In this document: positions 1 through 9,144 of the stretch, one piece after another
Numbering within the stretch: position 1 is the stretch's first letter
Layout: the number at the start of each line of letters is the position of its first letter
Source of the DNA: an uncultured Acidobacteriota bacterium
GTDB taxonomy: Bacteria; Acidobacteriota; UBA6911; RPQK01; JAJDTT01
DNA: 64,000 bases
Assembly: GCA_951812665.1 (NCBI GenBank)
Contig: CATOST010000045.1
Span: forward strand, 1-64,000
Direction: 5' to 3'
Notes under the pieces: model-generated
Told to the model about the DNA's origin: nothing
The model's input: only the letters and a program-made list of their open reading frames with translations
Database searches by the model: none
Translations under genes and position numbers: made by a program

Positions 1-2
1 AG

Positions 3-1883
3 GTGGGCTTGGATCCGGAACGATTCCAGGAACTGTGGGAGCAAGCGGCGCCGGAACACTTGAAGGAGATCCGGGAACGCCAGGCATACAACCAGGAGAA
101 CTTCGCTTCACTTCCTCTGAGCGACTGGTTCCCCGAAGGTGTGGGGCTGCTTGAAGGCCGGTCAGAGGACGGAGAATTCATCCTGGCCCCTGAGGGGCCG
201 GTGGCGGTCAACGGCGTCTATCCCGCGGGGGTCTACACCCACGCCCTTTCGGAACGGCTCAACGGGGCTCTCCGCTCCCCCTACCTGACCAAGGAAAAGA
301 AGTTTCTCAGCCTTCAGGTCATGGGCGGAATGCTGGGAGGGCGCCGGGCGGTCGTGGACAACTGCATGCTGGGCGAGGGCATCGAAGTCTTCGACAGCTC
401 CGATCTCAACTGGCAGAAGGTTTCGACTCTTCAGGACAAAGAGCGATTTCCCGTCTACGTCGAGCTGGTCACCAAGACCAACAACCCACGGCTCCCGGAT
501 CGGCCCAAGAGAATCAAGGGGTTCACCGAGGAGAAGATGGAAGCGCCCGGATCCTATTTCGGCATCGCCCGGGCCATGCTCCACGACGTGGATGATCCTC
601 CTCGCAACGACCTTTCCCATCTGTTGCCCTTGTTTCGGGACCCGGCTCCCCAAAATCCCCGGGAAGCCTCCCGGCGCTACGCCGAGCGGAGCCGTCAGGC
701 CCTGGAAGCCTGGTCCCGGGGAACAGCCACCGAGAACGACGTTCGCTGGGTCCACTGGCTCGTCACCAACCATCTGGTGGACAATTCCACCGATCTCACT
801 CCCAAGCTGTCGGCACTGATTTCCGAGTACAGAGCCATCGAATCCAGGCTCTCGCAGCCCCAGACCATCAACTCGTTGCTGGATATGGGGACGGGACGGG
901 ACTATTCGTTGCTGCAGAACGGAGACGCCAAAAAGCCGGGTGATCCCGTGCCTCGCCGCTATCTGACCGTGCTCAGCGGCGGCCGGCCCCTGGAGACCAA
1001 CGGCAGCGGCCGGCGGGAGTTGGCGGAGCTCATTGCCTCCCCCCGAAACCCCCTCACCGCCCGGGTCATGGTGAACCGGGTCTGGAACTACCTCTTCGGC
1101 CGAGGTCTGGTGGGCACCATCAACGACTTCGGCAACTTCGGAGAGAGACCCTCCCACGGCCTGCTCCTGGACCATCTGGCTCGGCAGTTCATCGCCGACG
1201 GCTGGTCCCTGAAGCGGCTGGTCCGGCGGCTGGTTCTCACGCAATCCTTCCGGCAGTCGAGCCGAACCACCGAGGAAGCCTCCCGGATCGACCCCCAGAA
1301 CCGGCTTCTGCACCACTACCCGGTCCGGCGCTTGGAGGCCGAGGCCATCCGCGACTCGATCCTGGCCACTTCGGGCCGTCTCGATCCGTTGCGTTACGGT
1401 CCCAGCGTCGAACCCTACCGGCTGAAGACCAAGGAATACCGGAAGCTTCACGCCGGTCCGTTGGACGGACACGGGCGCCGGAGCGTCTACCTGCGCGTGA
1501 CCCGCATGGAGGGCGCCCGCTTCCTGGAGCTTTTCGATTTCCCCGTCCCCTCCGTTTCCAGAGGGCGCCGGGACGTGACCAACGTCCCTTCCCAGGCGCT
1601 GGCCATGCTCAACGACCCCTTCGTGATCCAACAGGCGGACTACTGGGCGGACCGGCTTCTGGAACGGGAGGGGGAGACGCTCCGGGAGCGCTTGGGGCGT
1701 ATGTTCAACCGGGCGTTCGCTCGGCCCCCGAGCCCCGACGAGGTGGCCCGGTTTGGCGACCTGACCCGGAAGCTGGGACGCTTGTATCAAGTCCCGCAAG
1801 AGCATATCCTGGCCAGCAAAGAGATCTGGAAGGACGTGGCCCACAGTCTCTTCAACACCAAGGAATTCATCTATCTGAGGTGA
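3..1883 (+). CDS. DUF1549/DUF1553 (PSD1-type) protein, 5'-truncated
   Basis: Probable secreted or periplasmic protein of the DUF1549/DUF1553 family, first named from planctomycete cytochrome-c-like proteins; no biochemical role is firmly established. The frame is open to the window edge, so the N-terminus, usually carrying a signal peptide and a c-type haem domain, is missing and the GTG at base 3 is only the first in-frame start. The last ~280 residues carry the DUF1553 core, including NPLTARVMVNRVWNYLFG, followed by DPQNRLLHHYPVRRLEAEA and a C-terminal FNTKEFIYLR. The next gene, a DUF1501 protein, starts 4 bp after the stop. This pairing is typical in Planctomycetes, Verrucomicrobia and Acidobacteriota and suggests a shared exported function. 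The 615-aa antisense ORF over it is a shadow. Confidence 0.85.
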   Translation: MGLDPERFQELWEQAAPEHLKEIRERQAYNQENFASLPLSDWFPEGVGLLEGRSEDGEFILAPEGPVAVNGVYPAGVYTHALSERLNGALRSPYLTKEKKFLSLQVMGGMLGGRRAVVDNCMLGEGIEVFDSSDLNWQKVSTLQDKERFPVYVELVTKTNNPRLPDRPKRIKGFTEEKMEAPGSYFGIARAMLHDVDDPPRNDLSHLLPLFRDPAPQNPREASRRYAERSRQALEAWSRGTATENDVRWVHWLVTNHLVDNSTDLTPKLSALISEYRAIESRLSQPQTINSLLDMGTGRDYSLLQNGDAKKPGDPVPRRYLTVLSGGRPLETNGSGRRELAELIASPRNPLTARVMVNRVWNYLFGRGLVGTINDFGNFGERPSHGLLLDHLARQFIADGWSLKRLVRRLVLTQSFRQSSRTTEEASRIDPQNRLLHHYPVRRLEAEAIRDSILATSGRLDPLRYGPSVEPYRLKTKEYRKLHAGPLDGHGRRSVYLRVTRMEGARFLELFDFPVPSVSRGRRDVTNVPSQALAMLNDPFVIQQADYWADRLLEREGETLRERLGRMFNRAFARPPSPDEVARFGDLTRKLGRLYQVPQEHILASKEIWKDVAHSLFNTKEFIYLR

Positions 1884-1887
1884 TGTC

Positions 1888-3309
1888 ATGACCCAGCGAA
1901 TCAAGGAACAAGACGGGTGTCCGGGTTGCATCGGCAGTCCGCTCAGTCGACGCCAGATGCTTTCGCTGAGCGCCAACGGGTTTGGACTGACCGCCCTCTC
2001 CGCCCTCATGGCTGAAGACGCCTACGCGGGCCTGGTTCCGACGCCACCCACGCATTTTCGACCCCAGGTCAAGAACGTCATCCTCTGCTTCATGCCGGGC
2101 GGCGTCTCCCACATGGACACCTTCGATCCCAAACCCAAGCTCAACGAACTGCACGGCCAGCTCTCCGGCGACGGGATCCGCACCTATCAGGGTTGTCCCT
2201 GGACCTTCAAGAAATACGGCCAGGCGGGCATTGCCGTGAGTGAGCTCTTCCCCCATATCGCCACCTGCGTGGACGATCTGGCGATCGTTCGTTCCATGGT
2301 CTCCAACTTCCCTCTGCACCCGCGAGGCAACATCCTGTTTCACACGGGCCGCAACGTCGGCGGTTATCCCAGCCTGGGATCCTGGATCACCTATGCTTTG
2401 GGAAGCGAGAACAGGAACCTGCCCGGCTACGTTCTTCTCCATCCGGAAAGCACGTCGATTCCGCCGGGTGGTTTGGAGAACTTCTCCAACGGTTTCCTCC
2501 CCGCAACCCACCAGGCGTTGCCGGTGAAGGCGGAGGGCACACCCATCGAAAACCTGGTCCCGGCCGACGAGAGCGCCATCCAGAACACCAAATTGTCGGT
2601 GCTGCTGGACCAGGACCGGGAGTTTCTGGCCGAGGCCGGGAAGAACGACGCCATCGAGTCGGCCATCCGCAACTACGAAATGGCCTACCGAATGCAGTCC
2701 CTGGTCCCCGATGTGCTGGACCTGTCGCGCGAGACCGAAGCCACCAAGCGGCTCTACGGGCTGGACACCTCCAATAAGGACCAGCGGAACTATGCCCTGC
2801 AATGCCTCCGGGCGCGGCGCCTGATCGAGTCGGGCGTGCGATTCGTGGAGGTGACGCCTCCTGTCCTGTTCGGAGCTACGAACGGCACCTGGGACCAGCA
2901 CACGATCCTGAAGAAGGGACACGAGGGGAACGCCCTGGTGGCGGACCAAGCGGTGGCCGCCCTGATCAAGGATCTCAAGTCCCGAGGAATGCTGGAAGAG
3001 ACGCTGGTCATCTGGGGCACCGAGTTCGGCCGAACGCCGGACACCGGAAACGGGGACGGGCGCGACCACCTGGAGACGGCCTTCACCATCTGGATGGCCG
3101 GAGGAGGTGTCAAGGGTGGGACGCTGTACGGCCGGACCGACGAGATCGGCAAGACCGTGGTCGAAAACAAGACCACCGTCCATGACCTGCACGCCACCAT
3201 CCTGCATCTGTTGGGGCTGGACCATGAACGCCTGGTCTATCGTTTCGGGGGCCGCGACGAGAGTCTGACCGACGTCCACGGCCGCGTAGTCCACGAAATC
3301 CTGGCCTGA
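1888..3309 (+). CDS. DUF1501 family protein, Tat-exported
   Basis: 473-aa DUF1501 protein, distantly related to the alkaline-phosphatase/sulfatase superfamily; substrate unknown. The N-terminus has a twin-arginine motif (SRRQML) followed by a short hydrophobic stretch, so export by Tat is likely. Typical family blocks are visible: a MPGGVSHMDTFDPK segment near residue 70, a RFVEVT segment in the middle, and WGTEFGRTPD near residue 380, which probably contributes metal ligands. It starts 4 bp after the DUF1553 gene and is almost certainly co-transcribed with it. Cysteine synthase follows 39 bp later on the same strand. Family assignment is firm; function is unknown. Confidence 0.88.
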   Translation: MTQRIKEQDGCPGCIGSPLSRRQMLSLSANGFGLTALSALMAEDAYAGLVPTPPTHFRPQVKNVILCFMPGGVSHMDTFDPKPKLNELHGQLSGDGIRTYQGCPWTFKKYGQAGIAVSELFPHIATCVDDLAIVRSMVSNFPLHPRGNILFHTGRNVGGYPSLGSWITYALGSENRNLPGYVLLHPESTSIPPGGLENFSNGFLPATHQALPVKAEGTPIENLVPADESAIQNTKLSVLLDQDREFLAEAGKNDAIESAIRNYEMAYRMQSLVPDVLDLSRETEATKRLYGLDTSNKDQRNYALQCLRARRLIESGVRFVEVTPPVLFGATNGTWDQHTILKKGHEGNALVADQAVAALIKDLKSRGMLEETLVIWGTEFGRTPDTGNGDGRDHLETAFTIWMAGGGVKGGTLYGRTDEIGKTVVENKTTVHDLHATILHLLGLDHERLVYRFGGRDESLTDVHGRVVHEILA

Positions 3310-3348
3310 CGTCGGGGCTGTCCGGTTGGCCGTCATCCAACTTTACCC

Positions 3349-4287
3349 ATGCCCCACCATCGCCCTCTGCTGGCAGACAACATCCTCGAACTCATCGGCA
3401 ACACGCCGCTGGTCCGGGTCCAGCGCCTGACTCGTCCCGGATCGGCCGAGGTCCTGCTGAAGTTGGAGTCCCTGAACCCCTCCTTCAGCGTCAAGGACAG
3501 GATCGCCTACGCCATGCTGAAACAGGCGCAGGACGAGGGCAGGATCCATCCGGGAAAGACGGTCATCGTCGAGCCCACCAGCGGGAACACCGGCATCGGT
3601 CTGGCCATGGCGGCGGCCGTCATGGGGTACCGCCTGATCCTGACCATGCCCGACACCATGTCCATGGAACGTAGGCGCGTCCTTCAGGCCATGGGCGCCG
3701 AACTGGTCCTGACCCCCGAGATCCGCGGAATGACCGCCGCCATCGACAAGGCGGAAGAACTGGTGAGCCGGCTTCCCGACGCCTACATGCCGCAGCAATT
3801 CAACAACCCGGCCAATCCCCGGGTTCACCGCCAGACCACTGCGGTGGAGATCCTGGAAGCAACGGACGGGAGATTGGATGCGTTCGTGGCCGGCGTCGGT
3901 ACGGGAGGCACCATCACCGGTGTGGGTGAGATCCTGAAACAGGAATTGGGAGACGTTCTGATCGTCGCCGTCGAGCCGGCGGAGTCCCCAGTGCTGGCGG
4001 GAGGAGAGCCGGGGCCCCACGAGATCCAGGGGATCGGAGCCGGCTTCGTCCCGTCGGTCCTGAATCGCAGCGTCATCGACGAGATCGTCCACGTCCAGTT
4101 CGAGGACGCCCGCCGGGTCACCCGGAATCTGGCTCGCAAAGAGGGCATCTTCGCGGGCATCTCATCCGGGTCCAATTGCTGGGCCGCGCTCCGGATCGCC
4201 CAAAGGCTGGGGAAAGACGCCCGGGTCGTCGCCATGGTCTGCGACCTCGGCGAACGCTACCTGAGCCATCCGGTCTATGCGGAGTAG
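3349..4287 (+). CDS. cysK: cysteine synthase (O-acetylserine sulfhydrylase)
   Basis: PLP-dependent enzyme making L-cysteine from O-acetylserine and sulfide, cytoplasmic. The 312 aa match the family length. The PLP lysine lies in NPSFSVKDR (about residue 49), the substrate loop is TSGNTG, and the glycine-rich phosphate-binding loop is GTGGTITG. The sequence begins with the usual LIGNTPLVR segment, so the ATG at 3349 is well placed. It follows the DUF1501 gene on the same strand; this may be shared transcription rather than a functional link. CysK and CysM types are hard to separate by eye, but length and motifs favour CysK. The 3' end faces the convergent M23 peptidase gene across a hairpin-rich spacer. 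Confidence 0.93.
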   Translation: MPHHRPLLADNILELIGNTPLVRVQRLTRPGSAEVLLKLESLNPSFSVKDRIAYAMLKQAQDEGRIHPGKTVIVEPTSGNTGIGLAMAAAVMGYRLILTMPDTMSMERRRVLQAMGAELVLTPEIRGMTAAIDKAEELVSRLPDAYMPQQFNNPANPRVHRQTTAVEILEATDGRLDAFVAGVGTGGTITGVGEILKQELGDVLIVAVEPAESPVLAGGEPGPHEIQGIGAGFVPSVLNRSVIDEIVHVQFEDARRVTRNLARKEGIFAGISSGSNCWAALRIAQRLGKDARVVAMVCDLGERYLSHPVYAE

Positions 4288-4376
4288 AGGAGCGGCGTCT
4301 TTTAGGCGCCGACAGGGGGGGCAAGGGGGGAGGGAGTCCACTTTACGCTTTCCTCCCGCCGACCAGTAGCGGGCGA

Positions 4377-4450
4377 CTTCCATTCGCCGATCAATGGAAG
4401 ACAGGGGGACTGAAAGTCCCCCCTCCCAGTGGGCGACAAGAAAGTCGCCC
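4377..4450. repeat. cluster of three perfect inverted repeats between convergent genes
   Basis: Three successive perfect hairpins fill the 171-bp spacer between convergent cysK and the M23 gene: CTTCCATT/AATGGAAG (4377-4400), GGGGGACT-GAA-AGTCCCCC (4404-4422) and GGGCGAC-6nt-GTCGCCC (4431-4450). The last two share a frame, with each stem ending in CCCCTCC and followed by AGT, so they look like a tandemly repeated REP-like unit. They may act as a bidirectional transcription terminator although no long T-tract is present. Confidence 0.6.
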
Positions 4451-4458
4451 CTCCAGTC

Positions 4459-5808
4459 TCATTCCCCGGGAGTTTCCAACCTCGATAGGACTCGCTTGCG
4501 GACCCAGGCCGGGTCCCACCACTCGATGGGATTGACCTGGGTGCCGTGGAGGACCATGGTGAAGTGCAGGTGGTCCCCACCTGCCAGGCCGGTCTGACCG
4601 GTCCTTCCCAGCGATTGCCCTTTTCGGACCCCTTCTCCCACCTTCACGTCGAAGCGGCTCAGGTGCGCATACAGCGACTGGAGCCCCAGACCATGATCCA
4701 CGACCACGGTGTTGCCGTAGATCCCCAGATAGTCGGCAAAGATGACGACACCGTCGTTGGAACACTCCACCGGAGCCTGAGCCAGTGAGGCCAGATCGAA
4801 TCCCAGATGGGTCTGTTCGTCGATCCTCTTCCCCCGGTAAAGGTAGGTGCGGAAATCAGCGAAGGAGGACTCAACCTGGGAATTGCTCAACTGCAGAAAC
4901 TCCTCGGTCCAGAGGGGAGTAGCGGCGGTCTGGGCCGCCATCTCGGCAATCTGCCGGTTGTTGACCCGGCGCAACGATCCGTTGACCTCGAGGAACGTCT
5001 CCAGTAGATCGGAGGTTGTGCGGACTTGGTCGCTTCGCTCCACTATCCGAGGCAGAACCCGTTCCATGAAGCGGTCGGAGATATTGATGTTTCGCTTTCG
5101 AAAACGTCCCGGAAACACCTTTTTCCAAAAGTTTTCCCGGCCTCGATTACCGGCCGTGTCCTGAGCCCATACCGTCATGGAGGTTTCTCTGTTCTGATCG
5201 TGTCCCAGGGCGAAAAGACAGATGTAGACGCCTTCTTCTTGGGAGGGGACGGGGTACCCCGCGTAGATCCGGTCCCCCACTTGGATTCCGCTGGAATGGA
5301 CCGGCTCGGACAATCTGTACCGGACGGCGGCGGATCCACCCTGACGGATATAGTGCTGGTTGGAGAGAACTTCAATTCGAGGAGGGGTGCGATCCAAATG
5401 GAAGGTCTGCTCCTCGACCGTTTCCCGTGACCAGAGTCCCAGACTCGCGTGGTCCTGAACCTGCATCTCCAGCGTGAACTGGCCTTCTGCCAGTTCATCA
5501 CGCGGGGCCAGATCGGACACACGGAGTTCCAGCCGGCGCTCGAGAGTTCCGTCCGTCCAGAGAAAACCGGCCTGGGAGAAGTTCTCTTCGTGCACCACCT
5601 GTTCTCCTCTCTGCTGGCGCAGCAGGAGCCGCAGGGACTTGAGTCCCCGTCCTTTGTCTCTGATCTCCACCTGGAGCTCGGTCTTGGGTCCGACGATCTC
5701 GGGTGGATCGATCCATAGAACTTCGGGAGGCGTCGAGTCCCAAGTGGCGACGGCCCAAACGGTCGCAAGACCCACCACCAGAATCAATGCCGCCGCCAAC
5801 GGTTTCAT
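4459..5808 (-). CDS. M23 family metallopeptidase, membrane-anchored
   Basis: 449-aa periplasmic peptidase or peptidoglycan-binding protein of the lysostaphin/NlpD-like M23 family. The N-terminus is a single signal-anchor (MKPLAAALILVVGLATVWAV). A ~270-residue all-beta-looking middle region follows, and the last ~120 residues form the M23 domain. The zinc-site pattern is present: HLGFD (HxxxD) and the later HLHF motif, with a GNTVVVDHG strand between, so the domain could be catalytic rather than a degenerate activator. It ends with INPIEWWDP-like residues typical of the domain's C-terminus. It is divergent from the aminotransferase gene across 131 bp. Likely role: cell-wall remodelling; the exact substrate is not deducible. 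Confidence 0.9.
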   Translation of the reverse strand: MKPLAAALILVVGLATVWAVATWDSTPPEVLWIDPPEIVGPKTELQVEIRDKGRGLKSLRLLLRQQRGEQVVHEENFSQAGFLWTDGTLERRLELRVSDLAPRDELAEGQFTLEMQVQDHASLGLWSRETVEEQTFHLDRTPPRIEVLSNQHYIRQGGSAAVRYRLSEPVHSSGIQVGDRIYAGYPVPSQEEGVYICLFALGHDQNRETSMTVWAQDTAGNRGRENFWKKVFPGRFRKRNINISDRFMERVLPRIVERSDQVRTTSDLLETFLEVNGSLRRVNNRQIAEMAAQTAATPLWTEEFLQLSNSQVESSFADFRTYLYRGKRIDEQTHLGFDLASLAQAPVECSNDGVVIFADYLGIYGNTVVVDHGLGLQSLYAHLSRFDVKVGEGVRKGQSLGRTGQTGLAGGDHLHFTMVLHGTQVNPIEWWDPAWVRKRVLSRLETPGE

Positions 5809-5903
5809 ACATCAATCCTCGTCGTCATTATCTCGTAGAAGCCTTACAGAAGCCCCCTTGCGGGTCAACGGCTTCCGACTCGATTATGGTCCGGGTTGTC
5901 CAA

Positions 5904-5932
5904 TTGACAGTGTCTGACCCCCCGACTAAACT
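5904..5932 (+). promoter_or_regulatory. sigma-70 promoter of the aminotransferase gene, implying a leaderless mRNA
   Basis: A perfect -35 hexamer TTGACA (5904-5909), a 17-bp spacer and a -10 hexamer TAAACT (5927-5932) lie just before the ATG at 5940. A normal start point 7-8 nt after the -10 falls at 5939-5940, on the start codon itself. No Shine-Dalgarno sequence is visible before this ATG. Confidence 0.6.
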
Positions 5933-5939
5933 CCCGGCC

Positions 5940-7142
5940 ATGAGTGTTCAAGAGCGAACGGGATTGAAGATTTCACAGCGGCTCATGCAGCTTCAGGAGT
6001 CGGCGACCATTGCGGTCAGCAACCGAGCCGCCGAGCTTCGCCGGGATGGGGTCGACGTGGTGAGCCTGGGGGCGGGAGAACCCGATTTTCCGACTCCGGC
6101 TCACATTCGAAAACATGCTCTGGATTGCATCGAAGCGGGAGAAACCAAGTACGCCAAACCCGCGTCGGGAGTTCCCGAGGCCAAGGCTGCCGCGGCCGAG
6201 AAGCTTCGCCGTGAGAACTCGCTGGAGTACTCTCCCTCCCAGATTCTGGTCACCGTCGGCGGCAAGGAGGGTCTCTGGCTCGCCTTCGCCACCCTCCTGG
6301 ACCCTGGAGACGAGGTCATCATCCCCGCTCCCTACTGGGTTTCGTACCCGGAACAGGTGAAGATCGCCGGCGGCGTGCCCGTGTTCGTGAGCGCGACCGT
6401 CGATGCCGATTTCAAGATCACCCCGCGGCAGCTGCGGGAGGCGCTGACGCCTCGGACCGCGGCGGTCATCTTCAACTCTCCGAGCAATCCCAGCGGGACC
6501 GCCTACAGCCCCGAGGAGACGGACGCGTTGGCCGAGGTTCTGGCCGAACGGGATGACGTGGCCGTCATCAGCGACGAGATCTACGATCGGCTTCTATACG
6601 GTGGCCGGACCTACAAGAGCTTTGCGGCCACGTCCTCTCACGCCTATGAGCAGACCCTGACCTTCAACTCCATGTCCAAGAGCTATTCCATGACCGGATG
6701 GCGCATCGGCTACGTGGCAGGGTCCCAGGACGTGATCCGCAACATGGGCAAGCTCCAGTCCCAGACCACCAGCGGCGCCGCGACCTTCACCATGCATGCC
6801 ATGGCTGCGGCTCTCACCGGAAGTCAAGACTGCGTCGAAGAGATGCGCTCCGAGTTCGAGCGGCGCGCCAAGGTCCTGCACGGCCGGCTCAATGCCATTC
6901 CCGGCGTGGTCTGTCCCGAACCGGCCGGGGCTTTCTACGTATTTCCTGACGTCTCGGCAACGTACTCCCGCCTGGGGGTTTCGGGGTCGGTCGAATGGAC
7001 GACGCGGCTGCTGGGCGAAGCCCATCTGGCCGTGGTGCCCGGCGCCGCCTTCGGGCTCGACAACTGCGTGCGGCTCAGCTTCGCCACCAGCATGGACGTG
7101 ATTCAGGAGGGTCTGGACCGGCTGGAACGGTTCCTCGGCTGA
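5940..7142 (+). CDS. class I aminotransferase, aspartate aminotransferase-like
   Basis: 400-aa PLP-dependent fold-type I transaminase, cytoplasmic, probably interconverting aspartate/2-oxoglutarate and oxaloacetate/glutamate. Family signatures are GAGEPDFPTP near residue 45, NSPSNPSG (about 180) and the PLP-lysine segment SMSKSYSMTGWRIGY (about 245). The ORF track extends to 5703, but homology to AspAT begins at the ATG at 5940 (MSVQERTGLKISQR), which sits one promoter-length after a strong promoter. The upstream extension reads through the promoter and is not coding. Substrate could also be an aromatic or branched-chain amino acid; the family is certain and the exact substrate is inferred. 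Confidence 0.92.
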   Translation: MSVQERTGLKISQRLMQLQESATIAVSNRAAELRRDGVDVVSLGAGEPDFPTPAHIRKHALDCIEAGETKYAKPASGVPEAKAAAAEKLRRENSLEYSPSQILVTVGGKEGLWLAFATLLDPGDEVIIPAPYWVSYPEQVKIAGGVPVFVSATVDADFKITPRQLREALTPRTAAVIFNSPSNPSGTAYSPEETDALAEVLAERDDVAVISDEIYDRLLYGGRTYKSFAATSSHAYEQTLTFNSMSKSYSMTGWRIGYVAGSQDVIRNMGKLQSQTTSGAATFTMHAMAAALTGSQDCVEEMRSEFERRAKVLHGRLNAIPGVVCPEPAGAFYVFPDVSATYSRLGVSGSVEWTTRLLGEAHLAVVPGAAFGLDNCVRLSFATSMDVIQEGLDRLERFLG

Positions 7143-7183
7143 TCCCCGCCGGCCGCTCGGGAACGATGCTCTCGACGTCGTGG

Positions 7184-7498
7184 TCAGCCGACCCAGTCCT
7201 CGGCAGACGGATACACCGGCGCGGCCTGTTCCACCACCAGCTCACCGTCGAACCAGTTGCTAGTCGTGTGCTTCCAGCGCAGGAAATGGGGCGCTTGGCG
7301 GTGGGCCTCCAAAGCCTCCCGGTCCCAATAGACTTCGTAGAGAAAGATCCGGTTCGGGTCGTCCACATCCGCCAGCACGTCGAATCTGAGGCAGCCGGGC
7401 TCGTCCTGGACCGAGTGGCTGGCATCGTCTAGCATGGCCTCCATGAAAGCCTCCCGATGCGGAGGCTGAATCCGGATCGTGACCAGAAGAGCGATCAT
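7184..7498 (-). CDS. antibiotic biosynthesis monooxygenase (ABM/YgiN-like) domain protein
   Basis: 104-aa single-domain protein of the ABM dimeric ferredoxin-like fold. It begins with a beta strand (MIALLVTIRIQP), then the helix HREAFMEAML, the conserved EPGCLRFDV segment, and ends with FLYEVYWDREALEAH followed by the PHF motif typical of these proteins. Members include quinol monooxygenase YgiN and small-molecule oxygenases; the substrate cannot be told here. It is convergent with the aminotransferase and divergent from the propeller gene at 7561. A short AAGGGG precedes the ATG. Confidence 0.85.
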   Translation of the reverse strand: MIALLVTIRIQPPHREAFMEAMLDDASHSVQDEPGCLRFDVLADVDDPNRIFLYEVYWDREALEAHRQAPHFLRWKHTTSNWFDGELVVEQAAPVYPSAEDWVG

Positions 7499-7560
7499 TC
7501 CATGTTCCCCTTATCGCCTTTTTCTCGAGGCTGTGTTTCCCCTCTAACGAGAGCTGTACT

Positions 7561-9135
7561 ATGACTAACCCGATCTCCGTTCTCAGCGGCCTGCTCCTTT
7601 TGGCCGGATCTCTGGTCCCACCCCTGGCGGCTCAAGCGTTGGTGGTCGGAGACCGGAAGCAACTCTTCGTCGACCATCGTTTCATCGAATCCAGCGACGG
7701 AATCACCCTCCGCATGAACCCTCCTTACCAGACGGGTGAGCCTCTGGTCGTGGTGGACCAGCCGTGGGAAGAGGGTGCAAAGATCCACGTCTATTGCAGC
7801 GTGATGAAGGAAGAAGGTCCCGACGGGGTCCGGATTCGCCTCTGGTACGATCTGTATACGGGTCAAGGCCGGCCCCGGCAGGGTTTCCGTGCCATCTGCT
7901 ACGCCGAGTCGAACGACGGCATCCGGTTCCGAAAACCGGTCCTGGGATTGGTGGAGAAGGACGGATCCCGGGAGAACAACCTGGTCATGCCCACCGACCT
8001 TTCGGTGATGACCGTCGGGGGCGGATCGGTTGCCAGGGACGACAATCCCGGCACGCCGGCCGAAAAACGGTACCGGTCCTGGTCCAAGCTCTACACCATC
8101 CCGGGAACGCGCAAGGGAGGGAACGCCTTCTGGTACTCCGCGGACGGACTTCGCTGGCATCTGGAGGAGACGCTCCCCACCGGACTGCGGGCCGCCGACA
8201 CGCAGCCCAGCTGGTTCTGGGATCCGACGATCGGACGCTATCGGGGCTACAGCCGGGAGGTCCATCCCCGGATGATCGGGTACAACGAGTCGGACGACAT
8301 GACCCACTGGGAGAACTTCGAAATCGTCCTCTTGCCCGATGCCCGGGACTTGGCGCCCCTGGTCGATTTTCTGCCCCGGCGCCAGCAGTCGCGCGCTTCC
8401 GAGAAGGCCCACCAGGTGGAGACTGTTTTCGGACCCGGCTACACCGTCGTCGGTCCTTTGTCACTGGACTTCTACGGAACGGGCGTCTTTCGCTACGCGC
8501 AGGCCCAGGACGCCTACTTCGCCATGATTCCCATCTACTATCACTACCGCCATCTCCATCCCACCACGGCGGACGTCCAACTGGCGGTGAGCCGCGACGG
8601 CCGGAATTTCCAACGCCTGGGCGAGCGCCAGTCGTTTCTGCGCCTGGGTCACGCCGGCAGCTTCGGATCCAAGTGGATGTGGGGAATGCCCCGGCCCATC
8701 CGCATGGGCAACGAGCTCTGGATCTACTACGTGGGGACCAACTGGGACCACGCCGACCGCGTCGACCCCGATCCCGGCGGGCGCAGGTCGGCCGTCTCCA
8801 GAGCGATCCTTCGCCTGGATGGATTCGTCTCTGCCGACGCCGGCTACCGGGGAGGTTGGCTGTCGACTCCTCCCATCCGCTTTAGCGGCAACCGGCTGGA
8901 GTTGAACCTGGATACGAGCGCGGGCGGCGAAGCGCTGGTGGAGATCCAGGACCCTCAGGGCCGGCCCATTCCAGGGTTCGCCCTGGAGGACGCCGACCCC
9001 ATGAACGGGAACGACGTTGCTTTCCCGGTTTCGTGGAAGGGACGGAGGGACGTGTCGAGCTTGGCGGGACGGGAAGTCCGTCTGCGCATCAAGCTCAGAA
9101 ACTCCAAGCTCTACGCCTTCCAATTCGTTCGTTAG
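7561..9135 (+). CDS. secreted five-bladed propeller (glycoside hydrolase GH32/43-like) protein
   Basis: 524-aa exported protein. A signal peptide spans about residues 1-24 (LLLLAGSLVPPLAAQA). The N-terminal motif DRKQLFVDHRFIESS introduces a region with repeated propeller-like strands (RLWYDLY, RYRSWSKLY, ELWIYYVGTN), as in the GH32/GH43/GH68/DUF1961-type superfamily. The C-terminal ~90 residues form a separate beta domain (RLELNLDTSAGG to LYAFQFVR). The same head and tail occur in the pseudogene at 18912, so this is one of at least two paralogues in the window. Probably acts on carbohydrates in the periplasm or outside; no catalytic triad could be assigned with confidence. Confidence 0.75.
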   Translation: MTNPISVLSGLLLLAGSLVPPLAAQALVVGDRKQLFVDHRFIESSDGITLRMNPPYQTGEPLVVVDQPWEEGAKIHVYCSVMKEEGPDGVRIRLWYDLYTGQGRPRQGFRAICYAESNDGIRFRKPVLGLVEKDGSRENNLVMPTDLSVMTVGGGSVARDDNPGTPAEKRYRSWSKLYTIPGTRKGGNAFWYSADGLRWHLEETLPTGLRAADTQPSWFWDPTIGRYRGYSREVHPRMIGYNESDDMTHWENFEIVLLPDARDLAPLVDFLPRRQQSRASEKAHQVETVFGPGYTVVGPLSLDFYGTGVFRYAQAQDAYFAMIPIYYHYRHLHPTTADVQLAVSRDGRNFQRLGERQSFLRLGHAGSFGSKWMWGMPRPIRMGNELWIYYVGTNWDHADRVDPDPGGRRSAVSRAILRLDGFVSADAGYRGGWLSTPPIRFSGNRLELNLDTSAGGEALVEIQDPQGRPIPGFALEDADPMNGNDVAFPVSWKGRRDVSSLAGREVRLRIKLRNSKLYAFQFVR

Positions 9136-9144
9136 CCCGACGGT

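Noticed and set aside
162-2009. 615-aa minus-strand ORF opposite the DUF1553 gene
   Set aside because: Antisense to a clear family protein; Gly/Val/Gln-rich composition typical of a GC-driven shadow frame.
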